NCBI GenBank assembly: GCA_002309415.1
Contig: DBXC01000007.1
Span: forward strand, 1-64,000
Direction: 5' to 3'
DNA: 64,000 nucleotides
Origin: Dehalococcoidia bacterium UBA1222
Lineage (GTDB): Bacteria > Chloroflexota > Dehalococcoidia > Dehalococcoidales > UBA1222
Below are positions 33,207 through 41,526 of the stretch, piece after piece. How positions within the stretch are numbered: position 1 is the first letter of the stretch; each line of letters opens with the position of its first letter. A model generated the notes under the pieces. It saw nothing but the letters and a program-made list of their open reading frames with translations, was not told the origin of the DNA and did no database searches. The translations under genes and the position numbers were made by a program.

Positions 33207-34409
33207 ATGAAATCATTACGCGAGCTTTACAAGATAGGCGTCGGGCCCTCCAGCTCTCACACTATGGGTCCTCATCTGGCAGCCACAGTCTTCCAGAAGG
33301 AAAATCCGGATGCCGACAACTACCGCGTCATCCTGTATGGCTCTCTAGCACTAACTGGCCAGGGACATCTGACAGATAAAGCTGTAATGTCAGTCCTGGG
33401 AGAAAAGAAGACCGAAGTCATTTTCGACACAAAAAAGACCGATCTACTCCATCCTAATACACTGGTCTTTCAGGCCTTTAAAGACAATGCAAAGACTGCT
33501 GAGATGACCGTCTATTCCGTTGGCGGCGGAAGCATCAAGATCGACGGATGGCCATCTTTCGAACCACCCGAGGTCTATCCTCATAATACTTTTGCCGAGA
33601 TCCGCCACTGGTGTGAAGAAAACCATAAACGTATCTCCGACTATGTTCTAGAATTCGAAGGCAAAGATATTATTGAATATCTCCTTTACTGCTGGAACAC
33701 CATGAAGACCGCCATAGCCGACGGGCTTGAAGCCACAGGCACACTTCCCGGCAAGCTGGAAGTCCAGCGCAAAGCCAAATACCTTTACAGCCAACGTCAT
33801 ATCGACGAGAGTCCTCAAACTTCTGAGAACAGACTGGTTTGTGCTTACGGATTTGCTGTCGCAGAACAGAATGCCGCAGCCGGCACCATCGTCACCGCCC
33901 CCACCTGCGGTTCATGCGGTGTGATCCCGGCAGCCCTCAAATACATTCAGGACACTAAGCATTTTACTGACGAAGAGATCGTCCGCGGTCTGGCAGTAGG
34001 AGGCATCATCGGAAACCTTATCAAACACAATGCCTCTATCTCCGGCGCCGAGTGCGGCTGCCAGGCCGAGATCGGAACGGCATGTTCGATGTGCGCAGCG
34101 GCATTAGCCGAGATACACGGACTGTCTTTGAGCCAGATCGAATATGCCGCAGAGGTAGCCATGGAACATCATCTGGGCCTCACTTGCGATCCGATCTACG
34201 GTCTCGTTCAGATCCCCTGTATCGAGCGCAATGCTGTAGCAGCAATGCGCGCCCTGAACGCACTCAGCCTCGCTAACTTCCTCTCAGATACCCGACGCAT
34301 TTCCTTCGATCTCATCGTCCGAACAATGTATGAGACCGGCAAGGACCTGGGGCACGGTTACCGCGAGACAGCCGAGGGCGGCCTAGCTAAATATTACCCA
34401 GCACAGTAA
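33207..34409 (+). CDS. sdaA: iron-sulfur L-serine ammonia-lyase (single-chain)
   Basis: About 400 residues. Gly-Pro-Ser-Ser-Ser-His-Thr-Met-Gly-Pro (13-22) is the family hallmark. The alpha domain has Thr-Cys-Gly-Ser-Cys-Gly-Val-Ile-Pro-Ala-Ala and two further cysteine segments (Glu-Cys-Gly-Cys-Gln-Ala and Ala-Cys-Ser-Met-Cys-Ala) that hold the 4Fe-4S cluster. It deaminates L-serine to pyruvate and is oxygen-labile. The start at 33207 follows GGAGAAG; an upstream in-frame ATG at 33168 is less likely. It opens a plus-strand run that includes a second amino-acid lyase (dpaL), suggesting amino-acid catabolism. Confidence 0.94.
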   Translation: MKSLRELYKIGVGPSSSHTMGPHLAATVFQKENPDADNYRVILYGSLALTGQGHLTDKAVMSVLGEKKTEVIFDTKKTDLLHPNTLVFQAFKDNAKTAEMTVYSVGGGSIKIDGWPSFEPPEVYPHNTFAEIRHWCEENHKRISDYVLEFEGKDIIEYLLYCWNTMKTAIADGLEATGTLPGKLEVQRKAKYLYSQRHIDESPQTSENRLVCAYGFAVAEQNAAAGTIVTAPTCGSCGVIPAALKYIQDTKHFTDEEIVRGLAVGGIIGNLIKHNASISGAECGCQAEIGTACSMCAAALAEIHGLSLSQIEYAAEVAMEHHLGLTCDPIYGLVQIPCIERNAVAAMRALNALSLANFLSDTRRISFDLIVRTMYETGKDLGHGYRETAEGGLAKYYPAQ

Positions 34410-34434
34410 AAACTTCTGCCAAGGAGTGTTCGTT

Positions 34435-35574
34435 ATGTTCAACAAAAAAGATATCAAACGAGATCAGATGATGCTCACCGGATCATTTGCCAAAAAAGGT
34501 TATGACTGGTGGTGGCATTCCTTTACCGCCGTCAATGACGCCACGGGCGAAGAGGTCCCGTTCTTCATCGAATACTTCATCTGCAATCCTAAACTGGCCC
34601 AGCCTGAACCAGTCTTTGGACAGTCTGATTACAGCAAACAGCACCACCTTAGACCCTCATATCTCATGGTAAAAGCTGGGTGCTGGGGGAAGAACAAGTG
34701 TCAGCTTCACCGTTTCTTTGCCTGGAAAGACGTAACTATCGAGAAAAAGGCTCCTTATAACATCCAGGCAGATGACTGCATGGCCAACGAAACTCAGATC
34801 AAAGGCAGCATCAAAATCACCGACGAAGATGCCAAGAAGCATCCGGAATATATGTGCGACGCCGGCGAGATTTCCTGGAACCTCTATGTAGACAAAAAGA
34901 TCGCCTACAACGTAGGCTATGGCGCCAGCAGACTCTTCAGAGCCCTCAAGGCTTTCGAAATGTATTGGCACGCTGAAGGCATGAAATCCACCTTTTCCGG
35001 CTCGATCACATTGAACGGGCAGTCTTACACTGTCAGACCTGAGACTTCTTATGGTTATGCCGACAAGAATTGGGGCAAGAATTTTACCAGCCCCTGGGTC
35101 TGGCTCTCCTCGAACTGCATCAAAAGCCGTATTACCGGCAAAGAACTGAAGAATTCCGTCTTCGATATCGGTGGCGGCCGTCCCAAGGTCTTCTTCCTGG
35201 CCCTCAACCGCAAACTCCTCAGCGCCTTCTACTACGAAGGTCATGAATACGAATACAACTTCTCTAAGTTCTGGACCGGCTGCAAGACTCAGTTCCACGC
35301 TTCTGAGGCCGGCGATGACATCGTCTGGCATGTCCGTCAGGAAAACAAGAATACCGTCATGGTCACTGATATCCATTGCGCCCAGAAAGACATGCTCTGG
35401 GTCAATTACGAATCACCGGACGGCGCCAAACGCCATAACAGGCTATGGAACGGCGGCAATGGTGTAGGCAGGATCCAGCTCTTCAAGAAGAACGGCAAAC
35501 AATTAGAACTCATCGACGATATGGACGTCACCCATGTCGGGTGTGAATACGGCGAATACGATAAGTACATTTAG
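34435..35574 (+). CDS. tocopherol-cyclase-like / CrtC-AttH lipocalin protein
   Basis: 379 residues. The segment Gly-Tyr-Asp-Trp-Trp-Trp-His-Ser near 20 and Tyr-Ala-Asp-Lys-Asn-Trp-Gly-x2-Phe...Trp-Val-Trp-Leu near 205-225 match the motif shared by tocopherol cyclases and AttH/CrtC hydratase-like lipocalins. It may bind or transform a hydrophobic substrate. No signal peptide is seen. I use the ATG at 34435 because AAGGAG (34421-34426) is eight bases upstream; the GTG at 34426 overlaps that site. Three bases separate it from the TRIC channel gene. An actual tocopherol pathway is very unlikely here, so the substrate is unknown. Confidence 0.75.
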   Translation: MFNKKDIKRDQMMLTGSFAKKGYDWWWHSFTAVNDATGEEVPFFIEYFICNPKLAQPEPVFGQSDYSKQHHLRPSYLMVKAGCWGKNKCQLHRFFAWKDVTIEKKAPYNIQADDCMANETQIKGSIKITDEDAKKHPEYMCDAGEISWNLYVDKKIAYNVGYGASRLFRALKAFEMYWHAEGMKSTFSGSITLNGQSYTVRPETSYGYADKNWGKNFTSPWVWLSSNCIKSRITGKELKNSVFDIGGGRPKVFFLALNRKLLSAFYYEGHEYEYNFSKFWTGCKTQFHASEAGDDIVWHVRQENKNTVMVTDIHCAQKDMLWVNYESPDGAKRHNRLWNGGNGVGRIQLFKKNGKQLELIDDMDVTHVGCEYGEYDKYI

Positions 35575-35577
35575 TCT

Positions 35578-36195
35578 ATGGAATTTGCGCTTGAGATAAT
35601 CGGCACCATTGCCTTTGCGATATCCGGTGCCTTCGTTGCAATCAACAAGAAGATGGATATCCTGGGCGTTATCATCCTTGCGATGGCCACCGCTGTAGGC
35701 GGAGGTATCATTCGTGATCTGGTACTGGGGATCACACCCCCGGCCGCTTTCACACATCCTGTGTATGCGCTGGTCTCGATCGTTGTGGCGATCCTCGTCT
35801 TCATCCCAATCATCAGGCGCCAACTACAGCAGGAAACACCCGTTAACACATGGTCCTTACGCATCATGGATTCCCTTGGTCTCGGTGTCTTCACTGTCAT
35901 CGGTATCGAAGCCGCCATCACGGCAGGTCAAGGCGACAACTACTTCCTGATGATCTTCGTGGGAGTCGTCACCGGCGTGGGCGGCGGCGTTTTACGCGAT
36001 GTCATGGCAGGGGAAGTTCCCTATATCTTCGTGAGACACTTTTATGCTTCGTCCTCATTGATCGGAGCTATCTGTTTCGTATTGCTGATCAAAATCATGC
36101 CAATAGACATTGCCGACATCATCGGCGTATCAATCATATTCGTTCTTAGGCTCTTGGCCGCTAAGTTCCGCTGGAGCCTGCCCAGAGTGAGATAG
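35578..36195 (+). CDS. TRIC-type cation channel (YicG/UPF0126)
   Basis: 205 residues with about seven membrane helices arranged as two repeats. Each repeat carries the Gly-Gly-Gly-(Ile/Val)-(Ile/Leu)-Arg-Asp signature of bacterial trimeric intracellular cation channel homologues (near 40-47 and 133-140). It may act as a K+ or small-solute channel; some relatives are linked to glycine transport. It starts three bases after the preceding stop and ends four bases before dpaL, so it belongs to the amino-acid catabolic operon. Confidence 0.9.
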   Translation: MEFALEIIGTIAFAISGAFVAINKKMDILGVIILAMATAVGGGIIRDLVLGITPPAAFTHPVYALVSIVVAILVFIPIIRRQLQQETPVNTWSLRIMDSLGLGVFTVIGIEAAITAGQGDNYFLMIFVGVVTGVGGGVLRDVMAGEVPYIFVRHFYASSSLIGAICFVLLIKIMPIDIADIIGVSIIFVLRLLAAKFRWSLPRVR

Positions 36196-36199
36196 CGCG

Positions 36200-37375
36200 A
36201 TGATACGCCTAGTTCCAAATATCAATTATCCGTCTGGGTTTCCCCAGGTCTATTCGTTTGAAGAGACTGCCAATGTTCGGAAGCTTCACGGGATAATCCC
36301 TGGCTACCAACCGACACCTCTCGTGTCATTAGACGGACTTGCCGGAAAACTAGGCATAAAACACATCCTCGTTAAAGATGAATCCAAGAGATTTGGCCTG
36401 AACGCATTCAAAGGGCTTGGCGGAGTATTTGCTATGTTCAGAATCATCTGCCGAGAACTGGGGCTCGATCCCTACACTGCTACTCTCGATGATCTCAAAG
36501 GATATTCCGAAAAGATCTCCCGAATGGAGTTCATAACTACTACTGACGGCAATCACGGAAAGGGCATCTCCTGGGCTGCCAAAGTTTTCGGATGCAAGAC
36601 GCACGTCTACATGCCGAAAGACTCCAGACCTGTCAGAGCGCAGGCAATCAGCGATGCCGGCTACGCCGATGTCCAGATCACAGATCTCTCTTATGATGAC
36701 TGCGTACGTATGACCGCACAGATTTCCAAGGACATGGGTTACCACCTCATCCAAGATACATCCTGGGCTGGCTATGAAGAGATACCGACCTGGATCATGC
36801 AGGGCTATACAACACTGTTTTATGAAGCCGTAGATCAGATGCAGCGTTTGGGCATCAAAGCACCTTCCCATATCTTCCTGCAGGCAGGTGTCGGCGCCAT
36901 GGCAGGAGCGATTGCAGCTGCAGCTCAATCGTCTTTTGAAAAGATTCCCATCATCACAATCGTTGAACCTGATGCGGCCGCTTGTTTCTTCGAATCATTC
37001 ATGGCCGGAGACGACGAGACTCATCCCGCCACAGGCAATGCCCAGACCATCATGGCCGGACTCAATTGCGGAGAGGTCTGCAGTACGGCTTGGAGAATAC
37101 TGACCACTCTTGCCCGTTTCAGCGTCTCCTGCTCGGATGACGTAACCATCGAAGGCATGAGGACACTGGCACATCCTCAGGAAAACGACCCTGTGATCGT
37201 ATCTGGTGAATCGGGTGCCGTATGTGTCGGTCTTTTGAAGACCGTCCTCGAAGAGCCGCAGTATATCCATATCCGCCAGCAGTTGGAATTGGGGCCGGAT
37301 TCGGTGATAATGCTCATCAATACCGAGGGTGATACTGATCCCGAGAACTACACTTCTATTGTCTCGGGAACATAA
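36200..37375 (+). CDS. dpaL: diaminopropionate ammonia-lyase
   Basis: 391 residues. This PLP fold-type II enzyme has the lysine in Lys-Arg-Phe-Gly-Leu-Asn-Ala-Phe-Lys-Gly-Leu-Gly-Gly, the hallmark segment of DpaL (YgeX), near 63-75. Thr-Asp-Gly-Asn-His-Gly-Lys-Gly is near 114 and Gly-Glu-Ser-Gly-Ala-Val near 335. It converts 2,3-diaminopropionate to pyruvate and two ammonia. It follows the TRIC channel by four bases. With the serine dehydratase upstream, both routes end in pyruvate. Confidence 0.93.
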   Translation: MIRLVPNINYPSGFPQVYSFEETANVRKLHGIIPGYQPTPLVSLDGLAGKLGIKHILVKDESKRFGLNAFKGLGGVFAMFRIICRELGLDPYTATLDDLKGYSEKISRMEFITTTDGNHGKGISWAAKVFGCKTHVYMPKDSRPVRAQAISDAGYADVQITDLSYDDCVRMTAQISKDMGYHLIQDTSWAGYEEIPTWIMQGYTTLFYEAVDQMQRLGIKAPSHIFLQAGVGAMAGAIAAAAQSSFEKIPIITIVEPDAAACFFESFMAGDDETHPATGNAQTIMAGLNCGEVCSTAWRILTTLARFSVSCSDDVTIEGMRTLAHPQENDPVIVSGESGAVCVGLLKTVLEEPQYIHIRQQLELGPDSVIMLINTEGDTDPENYTSIVSGT

Positions 37376-37450
37376 CCCATAATTTGCCGTTTATTTGCCG
37401 TCTGTTTCTTATTTACACAGTATCATTCAAATAGTTAAAATTATTCGTTA

Positions 37451-37476
37451 CGTGTTACGGAAGATTTTGTAACACG
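37451..37476 (+). promoter_or_regulatory. inverted repeat in leader of the F420-ligase-like gene
   Basis: CGTGTTAC (37451-37458) and GTAACACG (37469-37476) are perfect eight-base arms around ten bases, just before the ribosome site GGAGAGAG. The region also has two TTTGCCGT copies at about 37383-37402. It could be an operator or a leader hairpin. Confidence 0.4.
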
Positions 37477-37491
37477 CCAGGAGAGAGAATT

Positions 37492-38688
37492 ATGACAAAG
37501 AGAATGATTGGCACCGCTTCTTATGGTGTCCGTTGTCCGGTCATCCGAGAGGGTGATGACCTGGCTGAGATCGTCACGACCAGCATCCTTGAAGCCGCAG
37601 AATACGGCAAGCTAACATTCCATGACAGAGATATCGTAGCCGTCACCGAATCCATCGTCGCCCGTTCTCAGGGCAACTATGCGACTGTCGACGACATTGC
37701 GAAAGATGTCCGCAACAAGACTCACAAAGGCGCCGTCGGCGTCATCTTCCCCATCCTTTCTCGCAACCGATTCGCTATCTGTCTTCGCGGTATCGCCAAG
37801 GGTGCCGATAAGATCGTACTGATGTTCAGCTATCCTTCCGACGAAGTCGGCAACTCCATCGTAGATCTGGAAAAACTCTACGCTTCAGGCGTCAATCCTT
37901 ACACCGACGTACTGACATTAGAAAAGTACCGCGAGATCTTCGGTGTCTATAAGCACCAGTTCACCGGTATCGACTATGTCGATTATTATGCTTCTCTTAT
38001 CAAAGAGAGCGGCGCTGACTGCGAGATCATCTTCGCCTGCCAGCCTCAGACCATCCTCAAATACACCGATCAGGTCATCAACTGCGATATCCATACCCGC
38101 AAACACACCAAAGATGTCCTCAAGGCCGCCGGCGCTAAGATCGTCCTGGGTCTCGATGATATACTCACTTATTCCGTCAACGGCAGCGGTTACAACGAGA
38201 AATACGGTCTTCTCGGTTCCAACAAAGCCACTGAAGATAAGGTAAAACTCTTCCCCAAGAACTGCCAGGGCCTTGTCGAAGATATCCAGAACCGACTCCT
38301 GGCCAAGACCGGCAAGAAGATCGAAGTCATGGTCTACGGCGACGGTGCCTTCAAAGATCCCGTCGGCAAGATCTGGGAACTGGCCGATCCGGTCGTCTCC
38401 CCGGCCTATACCTCCGGTCTCCGCGGCACTCCCAACGAACTGAAGCTCAAGTATCTGGCTGATAACGATTACAAAGATCTCAAGGGCGAAGAGCTGAAAG
38501 AAGCCATCAAGTCCAGCATCAAAACCAAGGATAGCAACCTCGTCGGCAATATGGCCAGCGAAGGCACGACCCCGCGCCAGCTCACCGACCTCATCGGTTC
38601 TCTCTGTGATCTCACCAGCGGAAGCGGCGACAAGGGCACTCCAGTCGTCTTCATCCAGGGCTATTTCGACAACTACACCACCGAATAA
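37492..38688 (+). CDS. coenzyme F420-0:L-glutamate ligase-like protein
   Basis: 398 residues. The N-terminal half resembles CofE/FbiB-type ligases (Asp-Ile-Val-Ala-Val-Thr-Glu-Ser-Ile-Val-Ala-Arg-Ser-Gln-Gly near 47-61, then Ala-Ile-Cys-Leu-Arg-Gly-Ile-Ala-Lys-Gly). The C-terminal part is unlike the nitroreductase-type half of FbiB. Nothing else in the window belongs to an F420 pathway, so a glutamyl-ligase acting on another substrate is as likely. It appears monocistronic, with a clear terminator downstream. Confidence 0.75.
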   Translation: MTKRMIGTASYGVRCPVIREGDDLAEIVTTSILEAAEYGKLTFHDRDIVAVTESIVARSQGNYATVDDIAKDVRNKTHKGAVGVIFPILSRNRFAICLRGIAKGADKIVLMFSYPSDEVGNSIVDLEKLYASGVNPYTDVLTLEKYREIFGVYKHQFTGIDYVDYYASLIKESGADCEIIFACQPQTILKYTDQVINCDIHTRKHTKDVLKAAGAKIVLGLDDILTYSVNGSGYNEKYGLLGSNKATEDKVKLFPKNCQGLVEDIQNRLLAKTGKKIEVMVYGDGAFKDPVGKIWELADPVVSPAYTSGLRGTPNELKLKYLADNDYKDLKGEELKEAIKSSIKTKDSNLVGNMASEGTTPRQLTDLIGSLCDLTSGSGDKGTPVVFIQGYFDNYTTE

Positions 38689-38709
38689 TCATCTCTTCGG
38701 TCGTATATC

Positions 38710-38746
38710 AAGACCTGCCGCAAACGGTTTGCAGCAGGTCTTTTTG
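38710..38746 (+). terminator. intrinsic terminator after F420-ligase-like gene
   Basis: AAGACCTGC pairs with GCAGGTCTT (nine bp) around a 15-base loop that can itself fold (CAAAC/GTTTG), followed by TTTTTG. Confidence 0.9.
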
Positions 38747-38874
38747 TTTCCGTCCGTGCCTAGCCAAATTGACGCTGCAGGCACAGGGATGATAATATCA
38801 AAGCTAAGACCACATAATTGTATCCGTCGATTGAAACAATACTGCGTGGTCATCTGAGAGGTTTTATTAACTAT

Positions 38875-40170
38875 ATGTCGCCCGTGACCATTCAGGTGGT
38901 CCTTCTTATCATTTGTATCCTTTTCTCGGCATTCTTTTCTTCTTCTGAAACTGCGTTTACTTCTCTCGAACAATATCGTGTCGAGAATATGCTCGAGAAC
39001 AAAGTCAAAGGCGCAAAACGCGTCGCCAAGATCAAAGAAAAACCCGAACGCTTCCTATCCACCATCCTGCTCGGAAACAATCTTGTAAACACTGCAGCGG
39101 CCGCTCTCGCGACCTCGCTTGCTACATATTGGTTCGGCAACAGCGGTGTCGCCATTGCTACCGGCGTCATGACTTTCCTGCTCCTCGTATTTGCCGAGAC
39201 TGCACCCAAGACTATCGCAACAACTTATAAAGAAAAGGTCTCGATCGCTTTTGCGCCTCTTGTTTCCTTTTTCACTGTCATCCTTTCGCCTATCGTGTTC
39301 ATCATCCGATGGATAGTCAAAGGCATCTGCAAACTATTCGGTGCTGACACCGATGCCCAGAACCTTGTACAGCCCGAAGATATCCAAGGCCTTATTTCTG
39401 TCGGTTCCCGTGATGGTACAGTAGAAGAGGATGAGGCAGAGATACTCAACAACGTCTTCGAATTCGGCGAGAGACCCGTGTCCGATGTGCTTGTACCTCG
39501 CTTAGACGTCATCGGAATCCCTTATGAATACACAATCAAAGATTTCCTTGCTGTCTATGCCAAATATCCTCTATCCCGCTTCCCGGTCTATCAGGACACT
39601 TTGGACGACATCAAAGGCATGATCAGCATCAAAGATGTGATGATGGCCATCGCCAAGGGCAAAGTCACCAAAGAATCACCCATATCAGCCGTCGTCAAAC
39701 CGGCAACCTTCGTCCCCGAGAACAAGAATATTGGTGACCTCTTCAATGAGATCAGAAGCGGCAAGGCTGCCCGAATGGTCATCGTCGTCGATGAGTACGG
39801 TGCTATGGCCGGTGTCGCTACCATCAACGATCTAGTTGAAGAGATCCTAGGCCCGCTGGGAGAAGAACTACTCGTAGTTGAGAAGGATGTCGAACAGCTC
39901 AATAACAACACTTTCCTGTGTGATGCAGGTATGCGTATCGACGAAATCAACGAAGAACTCGACATAGAACTTCCCGAAGGGGATTACGATACCTTAGCAG
40001 GTTTCATCCTCGACCAATTGGGGCACTTCCCCAAGCAGGGTCAGATGATCCGCTACGGGAACATCAAGATGGTCATTTCAGTAATGAAGGGCCTCAAGAT
40101 AGAAGAAGTCAGGATCATCAAGGATCAGGAACCCGCCAATGATAAGGATGCGGATCAAGTACAGCCGTAG
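38875..40170 (+). CDS. CNNM/CorC-type membrane protein with CBS pair
   Basis: About 431 residues. A DUF21 membrane domain (three to four helices in 1-170) includes Phe-Phe-Ser-Ser-Ser-Glu-Thr-Ala-Phe-Thr-Ser near 20 and Leu-Leu-Gly-Asn-Asn-Leu-Val-Asn near 63. A CBS pair (about 195-320, with Arg-Phe-Pro-Val-Tyr and Val-Val-Asp-Glu-Tyr-Gly) and a C-terminal CorC/HlyC domain (to about 415) follow. Such proteins are implicated in Mg2+ or Co2+ efflux. I begin at the ATG at 38875, before the first helix; GAGAGG upstream is spaced a little far. Confidence 0.9.
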   Translation: MSPVTIQVVLLIICILFSAFFSSSETAFTSLEQYRVENMLENKVKGAKRVAKIKEKPERFLSTILLGNNLVNTAAAALATSLATYWFGNSGVAIATGVMTFLLLVFAETAPKTIATTYKEKVSIAFAPLVSFFTVILSPIVFIIRWIVKGICKLFGADTDAQNLVQPEDIQGLISVGSRDGTVEEDEAEILNNVFEFGERPVSDVLVPRLDVIGIPYEYTIKDFLAVYAKYPLSRFPVYQDTLDDIKGMISIKDVMMAIAKGKVTKESPISAVVKPATFVPENKNIGDLFNEIRSGKAARMVIVVDEYGAMAGVATINDLVEEILGPLGEELLVVEKDVEQLNNNTFLCDAGMRIDEINEELDIELPEGDYDTLAGFILDQLGHFPKQGQMIRYGNIKMVISVMKGLKIEEVRIIKDQEPANDKDADQVQP

Positions 40171-40798
40171 CGAAGAGCTGAAATATATCGGCCACTTGGA
40201 TATGATGCGCGCCTGGCATCGCATCCTGAGACGTGCCCGTGTTCCCCTTGCTTACAGCGAAGGTTTTAACCCTCATCCCAAGATGGTATTTGCTTCTCCA
40301 CTAGCATTGGGGATACTCAGTACTGGAGAACTACTCGATGTCTATCTGACTTCTGACGCCCTTTCTGCAACAGCTTTCACCACCATGGTGAATCGTGAAC
40401 TGCCTCAGGGGCTCAGCATCGTCCAGACCGCCATCGTTCCCAATGAGCTGCCGCCCATGCCGGCCATGGTCTATCAGGCCGATTACGTCATTAAAGCTGA
40501 AGCGACCGATGCCGCCGCCCTTGAAGATAAGATCAAAGAGATACTGGCTGCCGATCACATCGATTGGGAACAGACGAAAAAAGGCGTCGTAAAGGTATAT
40601 GATATCCGGGAAAAGATCTATGGTCTGGCACTGCTTTCATCGTCTGATGGTATAGTAGAAATAAAGACGTCGCTTCAGTGCGACAATACCGGTTCCGGCA
40701 GACCCGAACAGATCGTAAGACTGCTGGGAATCGAAGAGGTCATCTCGATCACCAGGACCAGACTTGTGATGAGAGACCCTGTGAAGGAGGAAGAATAA
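40139..40798 (+). CDS. DUF2344 (radical-SAM-linked) protein
   Basis: 219 residues. The start Arg-Ile-Lys-Tyr-Ser-Arg...Tyr-Ile-Gly-His-Leu-Asp and Tyr-Ser-Glu-Gly-Phe-Asn-Pro-His-Pro-Lys (about 42-51) identify the family normally encoded next to, or fused with, a B12-binding radical SAM enzyme (TIGR03960-type). That partner is not adjacent here. The gene overlaps the CorC-type gene by 32 bases and abuts the cysteine hydrolase gene. Function of the family is not established; a link to tRNA or ribosome modification is only presumed. Confidence 0.88.
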   Translation: MIRMRIKYSRSEELKYIGHLDMMRAWHRILRRARVPLAYSEGFNPHPKMVFASPLALGILSTGELLDVYLTSDALSATAFTTMVNRELPQGLSIVQTAIVPNELPPMPAMVYQADYVIKAEATDAAALEDKIKEILAADHIDWEQTKKGVVKVYDIREKIYGLALLSSSDGIVEIKTSLQCDNTGSGRPEQIVRLLGIEEVISITRTRLVMRDPVKEEE

Positions 40799-41320
40799 AT
40801 GATCGACATTTTGATCGTGACTGACATGCAGAACGACTTTATCGACGAAGCTTTGGGTACCAAAGAAGCTGTTGCAATATTACCCGCTGTAGTCGAAAAA
40901 GTTAAATCTTTTAATGGAAAAGTAATCTTCACTCGTGATACCCATCATGAAAACTATATGGATACCCAGGAAGGTCACAACCTTCCCGTTCCTCACTGCC
41001 TCGACGGTTCACACGGCTGGGAGATCCACGATTCACTGAAGAAATACGCCGGAGAGATCATCGATAAGCCCTCATTCGGAAGCCTTGAACTCGTTCGTCG
41101 TCTCATTGCGCTCAATGATGAGGAAGCGATCAGCTCCATCACAGTCATCGGTCTCTGCACTGATATCTGCGTCATCTCGAATGCCATGCTGGCTAAGAAT
41201 GCTCTTCCCGAAGTCCCTGTCTATGTAGATGCCAAGTGCTGCGCAGGCGTCACACCGGAGAGCCACGAACGAGCCCTTGCCGCCATGAAGCCCTGTCAGA
41301 TACACATTATCAACGAGTAG
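40799..41320 (+). CDS. nicotinamidase-like cysteine hydrolase (isochorismatase family)
   Basis: 173 residues. The catalytic residues of the family are visible: Asp in Thr-Asp-Met-Gln-Asn-Asp-Phe (9), Lys in Ile-Asp-Lys-Pro-Ser-Phe near 90 and Cys in Gly-Leu-Cys-Thr-Asp-Ile-Cys-Val near 119. Metal ligands include Asp-Thr-His-His near 48-51. Nicotinamide is a plausible substrate because of the Pro-His-Cys and Gly-Leu-Cys-Thr-Asp context, but related amides are possible. AAGGAGG lies just before the ATG, which directly follows the preceding stop. Confidence 0.88.
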   Translation: MIDILIVTDMQNDFIDEALGTKEAVAILPAVVEKVKSFNGKVIFTRDTHHENYMDTQEGHNLPVPHCLDGSHGWEIHDSLKKYAGEIIDKPSFGSLELVRRLIALNDEEAISSITVIGLCTDICVISNAMLAKNALPEVPVYVDAKCCAGVTPESHERALAAMKPCQIHIINE

Positions 41321-41414
41321 CATTTTTTCCTCGTTTTAGGCACGATTTCATCTCGTTTTTATTTGCATTGGGGGCCTTTTTTAGCGTAAAATTTCCGCGA
41401 TGTTGATAATTACT

Positions 41415-41502
41415 AGATTAAACAGTCCTCTTAAAAATCAAAGGGTTATTATCTCTAGTCATAAACTGGTTTGAATGAATATTCAGCCAGTTTTTTTTTG
41501 AT
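41415..41502 (+). promoter_or_regulatory. attenuator-like leader of the uracil permease operon
   Basis: ACTAGA (about 41413-41418) can pair with TCTAGT (about 41453-41458), enclosing an ACAGTCC...AAAGGGTT stretch. A strong terminator follows: AAACTGG/CCAGTTT arms with an inner TGAAT/ATTCA stem, then nine T residues. The stop-and-go layout suggests transcription attenuation before the uracil genes. ACAGTCC...AAGGG recalls PyrR sites, but the conserved GAGAGG loop is missing. Confidence 0.55.
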
Positions 41503-41526
41503 ATTTTTAGATAGGAGAGAGTCACA

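Noticed and set aside
34657..35376. Minus-strand frame of 239 codons opposite the lipocalin-like gene
   Set aside because: It is antisense to a gene with recognisable family motifs and has no recognisable domain of its own.
41400..41520. Purine riboswitch before the permease
   Set aside because: The conserved purine-riboswitch core and paired loops are not present; only an attenuator-like layout is visible.
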